Origin: Dongia_B sp035539215 | GTDB lineage: Bacteria; Pseudomonadota; Alphaproteobacteria; Dongiales; Dongiaceae | DNA length: 64,000 nt | Reading direction: 5' to 3' | Assembly: GCA_035539215.1 (NCBI GenBank) | Contig: DATLIX010000012.1 | Span: forward strand, 71,869-135,868 | Shown here: piece after piece, positions 34,701-43,647 of the stretch | Layout of the letters: every line of letters begins with the position of its first letter | Position numbering within the stretch: position 1 is the stretch's first letter | Made by a program: the position numbers and the translations under genes | Notes under the pieces: generated by a model | What the model saw: only the letters and a program-made list of their open reading frames with translations | What the model was told of the DNA's origin: nothing | The model's database searches: none

Positions 34701-36208
34701 TGAAACTCATCTATGACGATGCGATCACTGTCACGCCCGAAGTTACCGATATCGTCGGTATTCGGCATTACGGCGATCTCCTGCATGGCAAGCGACGTTT
34801 GTCGTCGATCGTACGCGAAGCCGCGGAAAGTGCCGGCATAGAGGATATCGTTCACTTCCGCCAGCTCGAGGATCTGCAGTCATTGGCGGACAGTATCGAC
34901 AACCAGCAGGTCGGACGGCGCTTTCTCTATCTGCCGTCGAATGTCATCGCCTTGGGCGGTAAGATGGCGCTGACGGCGCTCTTCGGCAAATTGCGGTGGT
35001 TGCGGCAGAACGTATTGGTGACGGCCGCGGGCGGAACGCCGCATGGTGCCGTCGGAGGCGCCAATGCCTGGTCTGGTGCGGCTGCGCTCGATATCGACGC
35101 CTTCAAGCGGCTGATCGAACAGCGATGTCAAGGGACGATCCCCGCCGTCCACGGCGAGCGCCGGGGCAGTTTCGCCGATATCGGCAACGGCGCCAATCTG
35201 GTCGATCTCAGTGACAAGGCATATCTGTTGAAGTTCCTTGGCAGCCATTTCGAGGTGCGCCATTTCAACGCCATCTCCTTTGACGACTACACCATCCGCA
35301 AATCGTCGCAGAACAAGGAGAAGATCCGCCAGGAATTTACTTACTGGAGCCTGCTGCCGGACCGTATGAAATTCTGGTTCGTCCAACCTTACGATCTGAT
35401 GGAGGAGGGGGACACCGCTTCCTACGCGATGGAACGCCTGCATATTCCTGATATGGCGCTGCAATGGATTCATGGTGCCATCACGTCGAACGTCTTTGAC
35501 CGCTTTCTCGATCGCGCGTTTCACTTTCTCCTGCAGCGTCCCACTCAATCGGTCGATCGCGAGGTCGCCTTGAAGCTGCGCCGGAGCCTTTATCGCGACA
35601 AGCTGACTGCGCGGATGGATGACTTGCGCAAGACAACGCCGGCATCGCAAATCGATTTCCTGCTGCGATCAACGGGGATCGCCGTCGCCGAAGACAGTTT
35701 TACGCGACTGGTGGAAAGATATGCCGTGCTGCTGGACAGATTCGAACGTCAGCGTACGGACCGGCTGACTGTCATCGGCCACGGCGATTTCTGCTTTTCA
35801 AATATTCTCTATGAAAAGAACAGCAATCTGATTCGACTGATCGATCCGCGCGGTGCGCTCAGGGCGGAAGACTTGTGGACCGATCCCTATTATGATCTCG
35901 CCAAGCTGTCGCATTCGATCCTGGGAAATTACGACTTCATCAATAATGGCCTGTATGACCTGGTTCTGGACGAGGGCTTGAAGCCGCGCCTCACCTTAAA
36001 CATAAGAGCGCCGCTGGACGAGATGAAGCAGGCGTTCAGGGAGCGTCTTGCCGCGCACGGCTTCGATCTGCATCTCGTACGGCTTTATGAGGCTTCGCTG
36101 TTCCTGTCCATGGTGCCGTTGCACATCGATGTTCCAAGCAAGGCCCTGGCATTCCTGATCAATGCCGAGGACATCCTGGCGCGGCTCGAGAGCGGCGCGG
36201 TGCTATAG
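34697..36208 (+). CDS. Two-domain protein: unrecognised N-terminal domain fused to an APH/choline-kinase-like phosphotransferase
   Basis: 503 residues. The C-terminal ~300 form an aminoglycoside-phosphotransferase-type kinase: an N-lobe segment SSQNKEKIRQEFTYWSLLPD, the Brenner-type motif GHGDFCFSN and metal-binding LIDPRGA, followed by DPYYDLAKLSHSILGNY. Kinases of this kind in capsule clusters work with a nucleotidyltransferase to activate a small phospho-group, as in Campylobacter Cj1415/Cj1416. A nucleotidyltransferase gene lies immediately downstream on the opposite strand. Residues ~1-180 (FLYLPSNVIALGGKMALTA, ALFGKLRWLRQ) match no family I recognise; they might be a degenerate nucleotidyltransferase-like unit. 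Coupled by ATGA to the flippase-like gene. Confidence 0.65.
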   Translation: MMKLIYDDAITVTPEVTDIVGIRHYGDLLHGKRRLSSIVREAAESAGIEDIVHFRQLEDLQSLADSIDNQQVGRRFLYLPSNVIALGGKMALTALFGKLRWLRQNVLVTAAGGTPHGAVGGANAWSGAAALDIDAFKRLIEQRCQGTIPAVHGERRGSFADIGNGANLVDLSDKAYLLKFLGSHFEVRHFNAISFDDYTIRKSSQNKEKIRQEFTYWSLLPDRMKFWFVQPYDLMEEGDTASYAMERLHIPDMALQWIHGAITSNVFDRFLDRAFHFLLQRPTQSVDREVALKLRRSLYRDKLTARMDDLRKTTPASQIDFLLRSTGIAVAEDSFTRLVERYAVLLDRFERQRTDRLTVIGHGDFCFSNILYEKNSNLIRLIDPRGALRAEDLWTDPYYDLAKLSHSILGNYDFINNGLYDLVLDEGLKPRLTLNIRAPLDEMKQAFRERLAAHGFDLHLVRLYEASLFLSMVPLHIDVPSKALAFLINAEDILARLESGAVL

Positions 36209-36233
36209 GGCGAGGCGGGCCGGCGCCGCCCCC

Positions 36234-36989
36234 TCAGGGCAGGGGCGGCTGATCGTCGTCGGCAAACTGCCGGACCTCGTCCGGCGTTCCCAGCGGATGC
36301 ACCGCCGTGATGGGGACAGGGTGCATATAGACGCGGCCATTTTCGGCAATGAGCTGATTATACATCGGTGCAATATAGCGCTCGCCGGCCTCCAGGCGAT
36401 CCGAGGTCCCGTAGAAGCGCTGATATAGGTTCGCATAAAGCGCAGCCGATCTGAACCAGTAGAGCCCGATCGTCGCATGCGGTGAAATCCGCTGCTTCTC
36501 ACGTATTTCCAGAATGCGATCATCGGCGTCGGTTATCCTGGCGAAGCTCCAGCCGTTGCCTGCACCTTCGAAGCAGGGAATCCAGCCGTCGCCGTGTGGA
36601 GCCCCGAATGGCAGGGCGCGCGGTTCGACATAGGTGTCGATATTGTAAATGAGCAGCGGCGCCTCGGATGAGATCATCGGGAGAGCCTTGAAGGCCGTCG
36701 TGGCCTGGCCATCCGTAGGCGCGTCAAGTTCCAGAAGCGACCACTCGGCGATGCCGAGCTTGAGCGTTTCCGCCGCAAGAAAGGTGCCGCACTGATCTGC
36801 CGCCCTGGCAATAAAAAGGACCGGACTGCCGGCGCGAATGAAATTGGCGAGACTGGAGAGCGACCAGAAGAACAGACTCCGTCCATGTACGTCGATCCGG
36901 TACTTGGGCAGGTCATAGCCAGCATTGCGAAAACGTTGCCCAAAACCTGCCATCGTGATGACGATATGCGGGGGCTGCCGTGAGGACAT
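36234..36989 (-). CDS. Nucleotidyltransferase, Cj1416/LicC-like
   Basis: 251 residues. The opening (IVITMAGFGQRFRNAGYDLPKYRIDVHGRSLFFWSL) is the glycine-rich NTP-binding loop and Lys of nucleotide-sugar/CTP transferases. A middle LLIYNIDTYVEP is the metal-binding D region. It would activate a phosphorylated small molecule or sugar, probably with CTP, for transfer onto a glycan. It is convergent with the kinase gene (26-base gap) and immediately downstream of the polytopic membrane-protein gene (2-base gap). ATG 36989 is preferred; GTG 37013 lies within the upstream gene. Confidence 0.7.
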   Translation of the reverse strand: MSSRQPPHIVITMAGFGQRFRNAGYDLPKYRIDVHGRSLFFWSLSSLANFIRAGSPVLFIARAADQCGTFLAAETLKLGIAEWSLLELDAPTDGQATTAFKALPMISSEAPLLIYNIDTYVEPRALPFGAPHGDGWIPCFEGAGNGWSFARITDADDRILEIREKQRISPHATIGLYWFRSAALYANLYQRFYGTSDRLEAGERYIAPMYNQLIAENGRVYMHPVPITAVHPLGTPDEVRQFADDDQPPLP

Positions 36990-36991
36990 GA

Positions 36992-38734
36992 TCAGCTGCC
37001 GTTCCTCACCCACATCTGCCAGACCGGCGTCTCGCCTGCGATATGGAAATTGGCATGGAGATAGTCGGACACCATGCTGAAGAGCTTTTCGTGGTCATAG
37101 ATCTTCAGCACCATGACCACATTCGCATCGCTGAAATCCTTCTCCGGCATGATCGGGGAACGCGGACCAAAGGTGCGTTCATAATCCATCCAGGCAGCCA
37201 TATGCCGCGGCGGCATTGTCTTTGTCGCCACCGTCATCAACGGCGCCGAGTAGAGTGTGACGATACGGGGTGTGTTCGGCTTATTGGCTTCGAAGAGCTT
37301 GTAGCCGTCGTCCAGGACGCCTGCGATGTCATTATGCCAGCTCGTCAGCGACTTCACGCTGTAGAGGGCGGGATCTATCTTTCCCGCCAGAACATCGCCG
37401 ATGATGCCGGGTGTCGGATCTATCGGAACCGTGAGTCCTTGCAGGATCGGCGACAGAGTCGAGGCTGGTTGACCGAGGTTGAAGGCCGTCTTCACCGTAT
37501 GCAGAACAATGCCGCGGCCGCTGTTCAGGACGGTGCAGCCAGCAATGAAAGTGAGCACGAGGCCCGCAAGAATGACGGCCGGCCGGTCCGTCGATCCCAG
37601 GAGAGGGCGCGTTGCCGCTTGCTCTCGCCGCATTTGCCGCTTCCAGATCGCCGCAAAGACAATCGCCATGGCAACGACCTGGCTCGGTATCGCATGCTCG
37701 TGGTTCTGCCAGGCAAGTCCGAGGCTTCCGCCAGTCGCGATCATGCAGACCAGTAGCGTACGGTTTCCGCTTCTGCGCTCTTCCAGGGTCTGGCTTGATC
37801 GCCCGAGCCAGACGGCGAAACAAAGCGGTGCGAGCAGGGCGAACCACTCGCTGGACAGCGTGGTTTTCAGGTTGACCAACCTGAAGGGATCATAGGATTG
37901 CGCGGAGATCGGCGAGGCGAGAGAGGTGCGGTGCAGATCGCTGAAATAGGCTGCCATGAGGGGGCCGGACCACCAGATGACGGAGAGCGTGGCGGCAAGC
38001 AGCACGCCTGCGACGAAGCAGCTGCGGCGGTTGGCGGGAACCAGGACGATCCCCAGCAAGATAGTCACGATCGCCACCAGGGCGAAGGTCATTTTCAGGT
38101 AAAACAGCGCCAAAGCGAGCAGAAAAAGCAGGATCGCGTCTGTGATCCATCGGCCTTTGCGATGCTGCAGCGGTTCCAGAAGGCATGCCGCGACAAGCGG
38201 CGTCATCAGAACCCAGCCATGCCGATTGTAGCTCGCGAGAAAACTGAGGCTTGAGGAATCATCCAGGTCGCTCGGCGAGATACATAACAGGCCGACCATG
38301 AGGATCAGGATGGCGCGCAGGCTTGCGGGAAGCCTGTCACGGGTCGCAAGTATCGTTGCCCAAAGAGCGAAGGGCAGGAAGATGAGCTGTTCCCACAAGA
38401 CTAATTTGGGCGTGAATCCGAAGATCCGTGCCGCGAGGCCGAGGCTGACATAATAGAGGTCCCCGACCGGCGTATAGAAATCCAGGTGAGGCCATTGCCC
38501 ATTCAGTGACCGCAGGGCGCCATCCAGGGGAATGAAGAAGTCATAGGTATAGTCTGACAGCAGGATGCGCGGGGAAGCGGCCATCATCCCGGCAAAGACG
38601 ATGACAATCGCCACTGCCAGGGCGAGGACTTTCGTTGCAGTTCGTTGCTTCTGTTGCAGGGAAGCCGCAAAACGCCAGAAAGTCCGGTCGAATATATCGG
38701 GCGCTAATTCAGCGGGTTTGTGCATTCTGTTCAC
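36992..38734 (-). CDS. Polytopic membrane protein, possible GT-C type glycosyltransferase
   Basis: 580 residues with 10-12 predicted transmembrane helices. The first large periplasmic loop carries acidic residues after helix 1 (LLSDYTYDFFIPLDGALRSLNGQWPHLDFYTPVGDLYY), as in GT-C enzymes that use lipid-linked sugars. The C-terminal ~150 residues are soluble and periplasmic (from VLHTVKTAFNLGQ onward). No close family is recognised, so the glycosyltransferase call rests on topology and on its neighbours. Its stop lies two bases before the nucleotidyltransferase start, so both are co-transcribed toward the kinase gene. It might equally be a polymerase or flippase. Confidence 0.5.
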   Translation of the reverse strand: MNRMHKPAELAPDIFDRTFWRFAASLQQKQRTATKVLALAVAIVIVFAGMMAASPRILLSDYTYDFFIPLDGALRSLNGQWPHLDFYTPVGDLYYVSLGLAARIFGFTPKLVLWEQLIFLPFALWATILATRDRLPASLRAILILMVGLLCISPSDLDDSSSLSFLASYNRHGWVLMTPLVAACLLEPLQHRKGRWITDAILLFLLALALFYLKMTFALVAIVTILLGIVLVPANRRSCFVAGVLLAATLSVIWWSGPLMAAYFSDLHRTSLASPISAQSYDPFRLVNLKTTLSSEWFALLAPLCFAVWLGRSSQTLEERRSGNRTLLVCMIATGGSLGLAWQNHEHAIPSQVVAMAIVFAAIWKRQMRREQAATRPLLGSTDRPAVILAGLVLTFIAGCTVLNSGRGIVLHTVKTAFNLGQPASTLSPILQGLTVPIDPTPGIIGDVLAGKIDPALYSVKSLTSWHNDIAGVLDDGYKLFEANKPNTPRIVTLYSAPLMTVATKTMPPRHMAAWMDYERTFGPRSPIMPEKDFSDANVVMVLKIYDHEKLFSMVSDYLHANFHIAGETPVWQMWVRNGS

Positions 38735-38799
38735 CCGTTCGCATGGTCTCTGGACGGCGCAAAAGTCGGATGCCGCCGGATCACGCGATATTTAGCCGA

Positions 38800-39384
38800 T
38801 TACTGTGGCGGCGTGCCATAGACCGGAACATCGGTCCTGGTTCCGGTGACCTCACCATTGGGAGAGACTTTCATCTTGATCTTGCTTTGGACCTGGGTCA
38901 CCGGGCCTGGTGTGGTATCTTGGCTGCTTGTATCGGGAGCGGGGGCGCTGAAAATGCCGCCGCCGGTGCTGCCGCCGATATTGGAGCCGGGAATCATCGT
39001 GCAATTCTGTGCGCAAGCATAACTGTCCTGGCTCATCGTACCGCCGCGCGGCCCATGAACGATCACCAAGCCGTCATTGCCGTCGGACACGACAACCATT
39101 CTCTTCAGGATGATTTTCTGCTCGGGGTCGAGAATCAACAGGCTGGTACGACCGGGCTGCTTACCAATGATGATCATGTGATCAGGCGTCTGCAAGGTGA
39201 CATCCGCGACATTGGGATTAGCGATGATGATGTCCTTGGGATTGCCCTGCAATCGAATGATCTCGGCGCTGTTGAGCGGAATGGAAAGAATACCATCGGC
39301 GCGGGCCCGCGAAGTATAAACCGGGATCGCCGCTGAGATCGCACAAAGCAAAAGAAAGGCGCGCATAAAGGATTTATTCATCAT
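38800..39384 (-). CDS. Pilus-assembly N-terminal domain protein (secretin-N/pil_N type), periplasmic
   Basis: 194 residues with a signal peptide (FLLLCAISAAIPVYTSRARA) and a pilus-formation N-terminal domain (GILSIPLNSAEIIRLQGNPKDIIIANPNVADVTLQTPDHMIIIGKQPGRTSLLILD) like that preceding the secretin ring in CpaC. The remainder is Gly/Thr/Ser-rich, with a Cys pair (YACAQNC). In Tad loci such stand-alone copies are thought to aid secretin assembly. It diverges from tadD across about 100 bases and lies at the outer end of the pilus locus. Confidence 0.8.
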   Translation of the reverse strand: MMNKSFMRAFLLLCAISAAIPVYTSRARADGILSIPLNSAEIIRLQGNPKDIIIANPNVADVTLQTPDHMIIIGKQPGRTSLLILDPEQKIILKRMVVVSDGNDGLVIVHGPRGGTMSQDSYACAQNCTMIPGSNIGGSTGGGIFSAPAPDTSSQDTTPGPVTQVQSKIKMKVSPNGEVTGTRTDVPVYGTPPQ

Positions 39385-39486
39385 AAGATTCCAGGATGCG
39401 TGAATGAAACGCAGGTTTCGGTCGACATCAACTATGCCTACCGGGATTTGGTGAATTCTGCGTTAACTTGTGGACCGGGTGCCTTT

Positions 39487-40260
39487 ATGCAAGCAAGATA
39501 TTCCCGATGGCTCGGGCTGAGCCTAGCAGCCGTTCTGCTGGCAGGGTGTCAGGCATTTTCCTCCGGTGGTCCGGCAACGGCGGCGGCACCCGCTGCCGAC
39601 CCAAATCTGGAAGCGACAGTTCGCAAGGCTGCCGCCGACGCGGAGGCGAGCTATAATTACGGCGAGGCGGCGCAACATTATGCGACGCTTCTCGAGCGGC
39701 ATCCCGACGAGCAGGACGTCGTGCTGGCCGTAGCGCGGAACCTGCGCTATTCCGGCTCGCCGCAGCAGTCGATCGTGGTAATCGACAAGCTCATCGCCAA
39801 ATCGGGGACGAAAGAGCCGCTTATGGTCGAACTCGGCAAGGACTACCTTGCGGCCGATCAACTGAATCTTGCGGTATCGGTCCTGCAGCAGGCCCATGCG
39901 GGCGATCCGGGCAACTGGCAGATCCTCTCCGCCCTCGGCGTGGCGCAGGATCGTCAGGGCAATTTCAAGGATGCCCAGGCGACCTATGAAAGTGCGCTGA
40001 AGCTAGCCGCGAACAATCCGGTTCTGCTCAATAATTACGCGCTGTCGCTGGCGCAGAGCGGCCAGCTCGATGCCGCGATCACCGCTTTGCAAACGGCGAC
40101 CTCACAGCCGGAAGCGACGGCTCAGACGCGGCAAAATCTCGCACTGATGTTGGCGCTGAAAGGCGACAATGCCGCCGCCACGCGTCTGATCCGCGCGGAT
40201 CTGCCGGCGGATATGGCGCAGAACAACATAAGCTACTATCAGGGCCTGGGCGCGCAATAG
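39487..40260 (+). CDS. tadD: TadD-like TPR pilus-assembly lipoprotein
   Basis: 257 residues. A lipoprotein signal is clear (LGLSLAAVLLAGCQ, Cys near residue 19), followed by several tetratricopeptide repeats (EASYNYGEAAQHYATLLERHPDEQD, NWQILSALGVAQDRQGNFKDAQATYESALKL, PVLLNNYALSLAQSGQLDAAITALQTA). TadD is the outer-membrane pilotin-like factor needed for secretin assembly of Flp pili. I start at ATG 39487 because 29 extra residues from 39400 would put the lipobox too far in. It runs tail-to-tail with tadC, opposite the main pilus operon. Confidence 0.88.
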   Translation: MQARYSRWLGLSLAAVLLAGCQAFSSGGPATAAAPAADPNLEATVRKAAADAEASYNYGEAAQHYATLLERHPDEQDVVLAVARNLRYSGSPQQSIVVIDKLIAKSGTKEPLMVELGKDYLAADQLNLAVSVLQQAHAGDPGNWQILSALGVAQDRQGNFKDAQATYESALKLAANNPVLLNNYALSLAQSGQLDAAITALQTATSQPEATAQTRQNLALMLALKGDNAAATRLIRADLPADMAQNNISYYQGLGAQ

Positions 40261-40291
40261 AGGCCACTGACCGAGAGCTTCCGCCGCCTCG

Positions 40292-41245
40292 CTATTTCTT
40301 GAATATCGCCATCACCTGGATAACAGCCGGGCCGGCGATGACCAGGAAAAGAACCGGCAGGAAAAAGAGGATCATCGGCACGGTCAGTTTCGGCGGCAAA
40401 GCCGCGGCCTTCTTTTCCGCAGCAGCCATACGTGAATCGCGGCTCTCCTTCGCGAGGACGCGCAGGCCCACGGCGACCGGCGTTCCGTATTTTTCCGATT
40501 GCTGCAGCGTGGTGCTCAGCGACTTGAAGGCGGCCAGTCCGGTCCGTTCCGCCAAATTCTCCAAGGCCTGGCGCCGATCGTTGAGAAACGCCAGCTCAGC
40601 GGTCGTCAGGCCGAACTCTTCGGCAATCTCCGGTGTTCCTTCCACCATCTGCTCCGTTACCTTGGTGAAGGCGGCCTCGATGGACATGCCGGATTCGACA
40701 CAGATCACGATCAGATCCAGCGCATCCGGATAGGCGCGCTGCAACTTAAGCTGACGCTTCGCGATGCGATTGCGTAACATGATCTGCGGCAAATAATTGC
40801 CGAGGCCTGTCGCACCGATCACCACCAGCATACGCATGGCAAACGGCCGATCCGAAAGGACGAGCGAGGTGTAGATCAGGGAACCGATCAGGAGGCCGAT
40901 CGGCGCGGAAATCCGGGTAAAGAGAAAATTGACCACGGCCCGCTGCCCGCGCCGCCCGGCCTGGGCCAGCTGGATGCGCAGTGTCTTCGCCTCCAGAAGA
41001 TCCTGCAGTCGAAAGCGGCGGATTGCCAGTTCCTTCCACTTCGACCCACCGCCCAGCTGCAGCTTGCTGCGGGTGTTGTAGGCCTCCTTGCGGCGATTGG
41101 CGAGTTCACGGCGACGTTCCGACACGGATTTGAGGCGGGCTTCAAAGCGGTCGCCGCGCAGAAACGGTAAACCGACGGCGATGACCGACGCGAAAGCCGC
41201 CAGGGCGGAAGCGGCAATAATGACGTTTTCAATCTCGAATTTCAT
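40292..41245 (-). CDS. tadC: Tad pilus inner-membrane platform protein TadC
   Basis: 317 residues with N-terminal and C-terminal transmembrane helices around a T2SSF domain (YPDALDLIVICVESGMSIEAAFTKVTEQM, and RTGLAAFKSLSTTLQQSEKYGTPVAVGLRVLAKESR). With TadB it forms the inner-membrane platform on which the TadA motor acts during Flp pilus extension. It is the last gene of the minus-strand cpa/tad operon, nine bases after tadB. Length is normal for the family. Confidence 0.93.
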   Translation of the reverse strand: MKFEIENVIIAASALAAFASVIAVGLPFLRGDRFEARLKSVSERRRELANRRKEAYNTRSKLQLGGGSKWKELAIRRFRLQDLLEAKTLRIQLAQAGRRGQRAVVNFLFTRISAPIGLLIGSLIYTSLVLSDRPFAMRMLVVIGATGLGNYLPQIMLRNRIAKRQLKLQRAYPDALDLIVICVESGMSIEAAFTKVTEQMVEGTPEIAEEFGLTTAELAFLNDRRQALENLAERTGLAAFKSLSTTLQQSEKYGTPVAVGLRVLAKESRDSRMAAAEKKAAALPPKLTVPMILFFLPVLFLVIAGPAVIQVMAIFKK

Positions 41246-41254
41246 CGCGGCGAC

Positions 41255-42250
41255 CTAGTAGTCGAAATGAATGATCTTGGCCATGACGAACACACCTATC
41301 GCCATCCAGATGAGACCGATCAGGATCAGCCAGTTCCCGGTATCGGTGGTGAAAAGCAACCCCACGTATTCTGGCGACAGAACGGATAGAGCCATGGCGA
41401 CAAAAACCGGCAGCGACCCCACGATCCCGGCCGAAGTCTTGGCCTCACTCGACAGCGCCTGGATCTTATCCCGCATCCGTTTGCGCGATCTGATGACGTC
41501 GGTCAGTTTCTCCAGAGTCTCGGCGAGGTTGCCGCCGGTCGACTTCTGCATGACGAGCACGATGGAAAAGAAGCGAATCTCGGCCGTGGGGACGCGCCGA
41601 TAAAGTTTGGCCAGGCAATCTTCAGTGGTCAAGCCGAGCTGGATGCCCTCGGTGACGAGGCGAAATTCCAGCCCGACCGGATCAGGCATTTCACGCCCCA
41701 CAATTGCCAGACATTCACCGACGGTAAGGCCAGTTCGCACACCGCGAATGAGGATGTCGATGGCGTCGGCAAACAATGAGGTGAACTTCTTGATGCGTCT
41801 GTTGACCTTGGTTCGAAGGTACAGCTTCGGCAAACCGAGCATGCCAATGATTGCGACCGCGGGGAGGCCGATAAGCGGCAATTTGAAGAAAACATAAATA
41901 AGAGAGAGGACGATGCCGAGCGCGACGGAGACGATGACAAAGGTCCGCGGCGATATCGCCAGGCCGGCCTGCATCAGCTCTTCATTCAGTTTGTAGCCAC
42001 GCTTGCTGTTTTTGAGGCGCTCGATTTCCCGCAGCTTCGCTTCGACATTCAGTCGCCGATCGGTGCTTGCCTTGCTTCGCTTTCCGCCATCCGTCGAGGC
42101 GCCGACGACCGCATTGAGGCGACGTTGAAAGCGTGCGCGCGGGCCGTAAACGGCCAGAAACAACAAGCAGCTGAAACAGAGGAAGGCGACGACAAGCGCG
42201 GCAATAATGCCGACAACGACCGGCGGCAGGGAGCGCAAAGCGTCAGGCAT
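41255..42250 (-). CDS. tadB: Tad pilus inner-membrane platform protein TadB
   Basis: 331 residues, with hydrophobic helices at both ends and a T2SSF domain in the middle (FADAIDILIRGVRTGLTVGECLAIVGREMPDPVG, STGGNLAETLEKLTDVIRSRKRMRDKIQALSSEAKTSAGI). It pairs with TadC as the pilus platform. The start at 42250 overlaps the end of tadA by eight bases, consistent with translational coupling; the longer in-frame extension to 42418 lies inside tadA and should be ignored. Confidence 0.93.
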   Translation of the reverse strand: MPDALRSLPPVVVGIIAALVVAFLCFSCLLFLAVYGPRARFQRRLNAVVGASTDGGKRSKASTDRRLNVEAKLREIERLKNSKRGYKLNEELMQAGLAISPRTFVIVSVALGIVLSLIYVFFKLPLIGLPAVAIIGMLGLPKLYLRTKVNRRIKKFTSLFADAIDILIRGVRTGLTVGECLAIVGREMPDPVGLEFRLVTEGIQLGLTTEDCLAKLYRRVPTAEIRFFSIVLVMQKSTGGNLAETLEKLTDVIRSRKRMRDKIQALSSEAKTSAGIVGSLPVFVAMALSVLSPEYVGLLFTTDTGNWLILIGLIWMAIGVFVMAKIIHFDY

Positions 42251-43643
42251 TGGCGTTCTCGAGCAGTTCGCCGAGCTCGCGTTCTTTACCGAAATACCGA
42301 GCCCGGTCCCAGAAAGAGGGCCGTAACCCGGTAAATTTATGACGCCCGACCAGGCGTCCTGCCGCGTCTTCTCCCTGGATCTCGTAGACGAAGAGATCCT
42401 GCAGCGTGACGACTTCACCCTCCATGCCGATGACCTCGGTCACATGGGTGATCTTGCGGGAGCCGTCACGCAAACGTGCCGCCTGGATGATCACCTGGAC
42501 CGCGCCGGCAATGTGCTCGCGCACGGTCTTCGCCGGCAGGTTATAGCCACCCATGGCAATCATGTTCTCGAGCCGCGAGATGCACTCGCGTGGGTTGTTG
42601 GCGTGAATCGTTCCCATCGAGCCGTCATGACCGGTATTCATGGCCTGCAGGAGATCGAAGGCCTCGGAGCCGCGGACCTCACCCACGATGATGCGTTCGG
42701 GGCGCATACGCAGACAGTTTCGCACGAGATCCCGCATCGTGACTTGTCCGACGCCCTCAAGGTTCGGCGGTCGCGTTTCCAACCGGACGACATGCGGCTG
42801 CTGCAGTTGCAATTCCGCGGCATCTTCGCAGGTGACTACCCGTTCGCCGACATCGATATATTGGGTGAGACAATTCAGGAGCGTCGTCTTACCGGAACCT
42901 GTGCCGCCAGAAATAATCGCATTCAAACGTATGTTGCCGATAATGCGAAGCAGATGCGCGCCTTCCGGAGAAATCGAACCGAACTGCATCAACTTGTCGA
43001 GGGTCAGGCGATCCCGCTTGAATTTGCGGATCGTCAGCGTAGCGCCGTCGATTGCGAGGGGAGGGACAATCACGTTGACACGGGAACCGTCCGCAAGCCG
43101 CGCGTCGCAAATCGGGCTGGCTTCATCGACCCGCCGGCCGACGGCGGAGACGATACGCTGGCAGATATTCATGAGCTGCTGGTTGTCACGGAATTTGACA
43201 TCCGTGAGTTCGATCTTCCCGTCGACCTCGATATACACCTTGTTACAGCCGTTGACCATGATATCGGCGATGTCGTCGCGGGCGATCAGTGGCTCCAGCG
43301 GCCCCAGGCCCAGAACATCATTGCAGATATCGGTGATGAGAAGCTGCTGTTCGGCGGCGCTGATCGTCAGATTACGCACACCGACGATATCCGTCACGAC
43401 ATCGGTGATGGCCTCGCGCATGGAATTGCTATCGAGTTTAGCCAATTCGGAGAGATCGACGGTTGCGATCAGATCGTTGAAGACGCTGGCCTTCACCTCG
43501 GCGAGCCGGCCATTGAGTTCCGAGGGACGCACGGTCGTGATTGCCGCGTTGGCGGCGGCCTGTGAGGTGGCAGCCGGACTCTCAACGGGAATCCGGACCT
43601 CAGGCGTTTGCGTGGTCAGTGGTGCGCTGCGTTTGCCGAACAT
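42243..43643 (-). CDS. cpaF: Tad pilus assembly/secretion ATPase (TadA/CpaF)
   Basis: 466 residues of the VirB11/T2SSE-type family. Walker A is GGTGSGKTTLLN, the Asp box and Walker B region is RIIVGEVRGSEAFDLLQAMNTGHDGSMGTIHANNPRE, with the N-terminal domain DIADIMVNGCNKVYIEVDGKIEL. The hexameric enzyme powers both extension and retraction of Flp pili. It lies four bases after cpaE and overlaps tadB, showing tight operon structure. Confidence 0.95.
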   Translation of the reverse strand: MFGKRSAPLTTQTPEVRIPVESPAATSQAAANAAITTVRPSELNGRLAEVKASVFNDLIATVDLSELAKLDSNSMREAITDVVTDIVGVRNLTISAAEQQLLITDICNDVLGLGPLEPLIARDDIADIMVNGCNKVYIEVDGKIELTDVKFRDNQQLMNICQRIVSAVGRRVDEASPICDARLADGSRVNVIVPPLAIDGATLTIRKFKRDRLTLDKLMQFGSISPEGAHLLRIIGNIRLNAIISGGTGSGKTTLLNCLTQYIDVGERVVTCEDAAELQLQQPHVVRLETRPPNLEGVGQVTMRDLVRNCLRMRPERIIVGEVRGSEAFDLLQAMNTGHDGSMGTIHANNPRECISRLENMIAMGGYNLPAKTVREHIAGAVQVIIQAARLRDGSRKITHVTEVIGMEGEVVTLQDLFVYEIQGEDAAGRLVGRHKFTGLRPSFWDRARYFGKERELGELLENANA

Positions 43644-43647
43644 GCCG

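Noticed and set aside
38800..39384. Truncated second cpaC secretin
   Set aside because: It has its own signal peptide and stop and only the pil_N domain, with no remnant of the secretin barrel downstream; stand-alone proteins of this kind are known in Tad loci.
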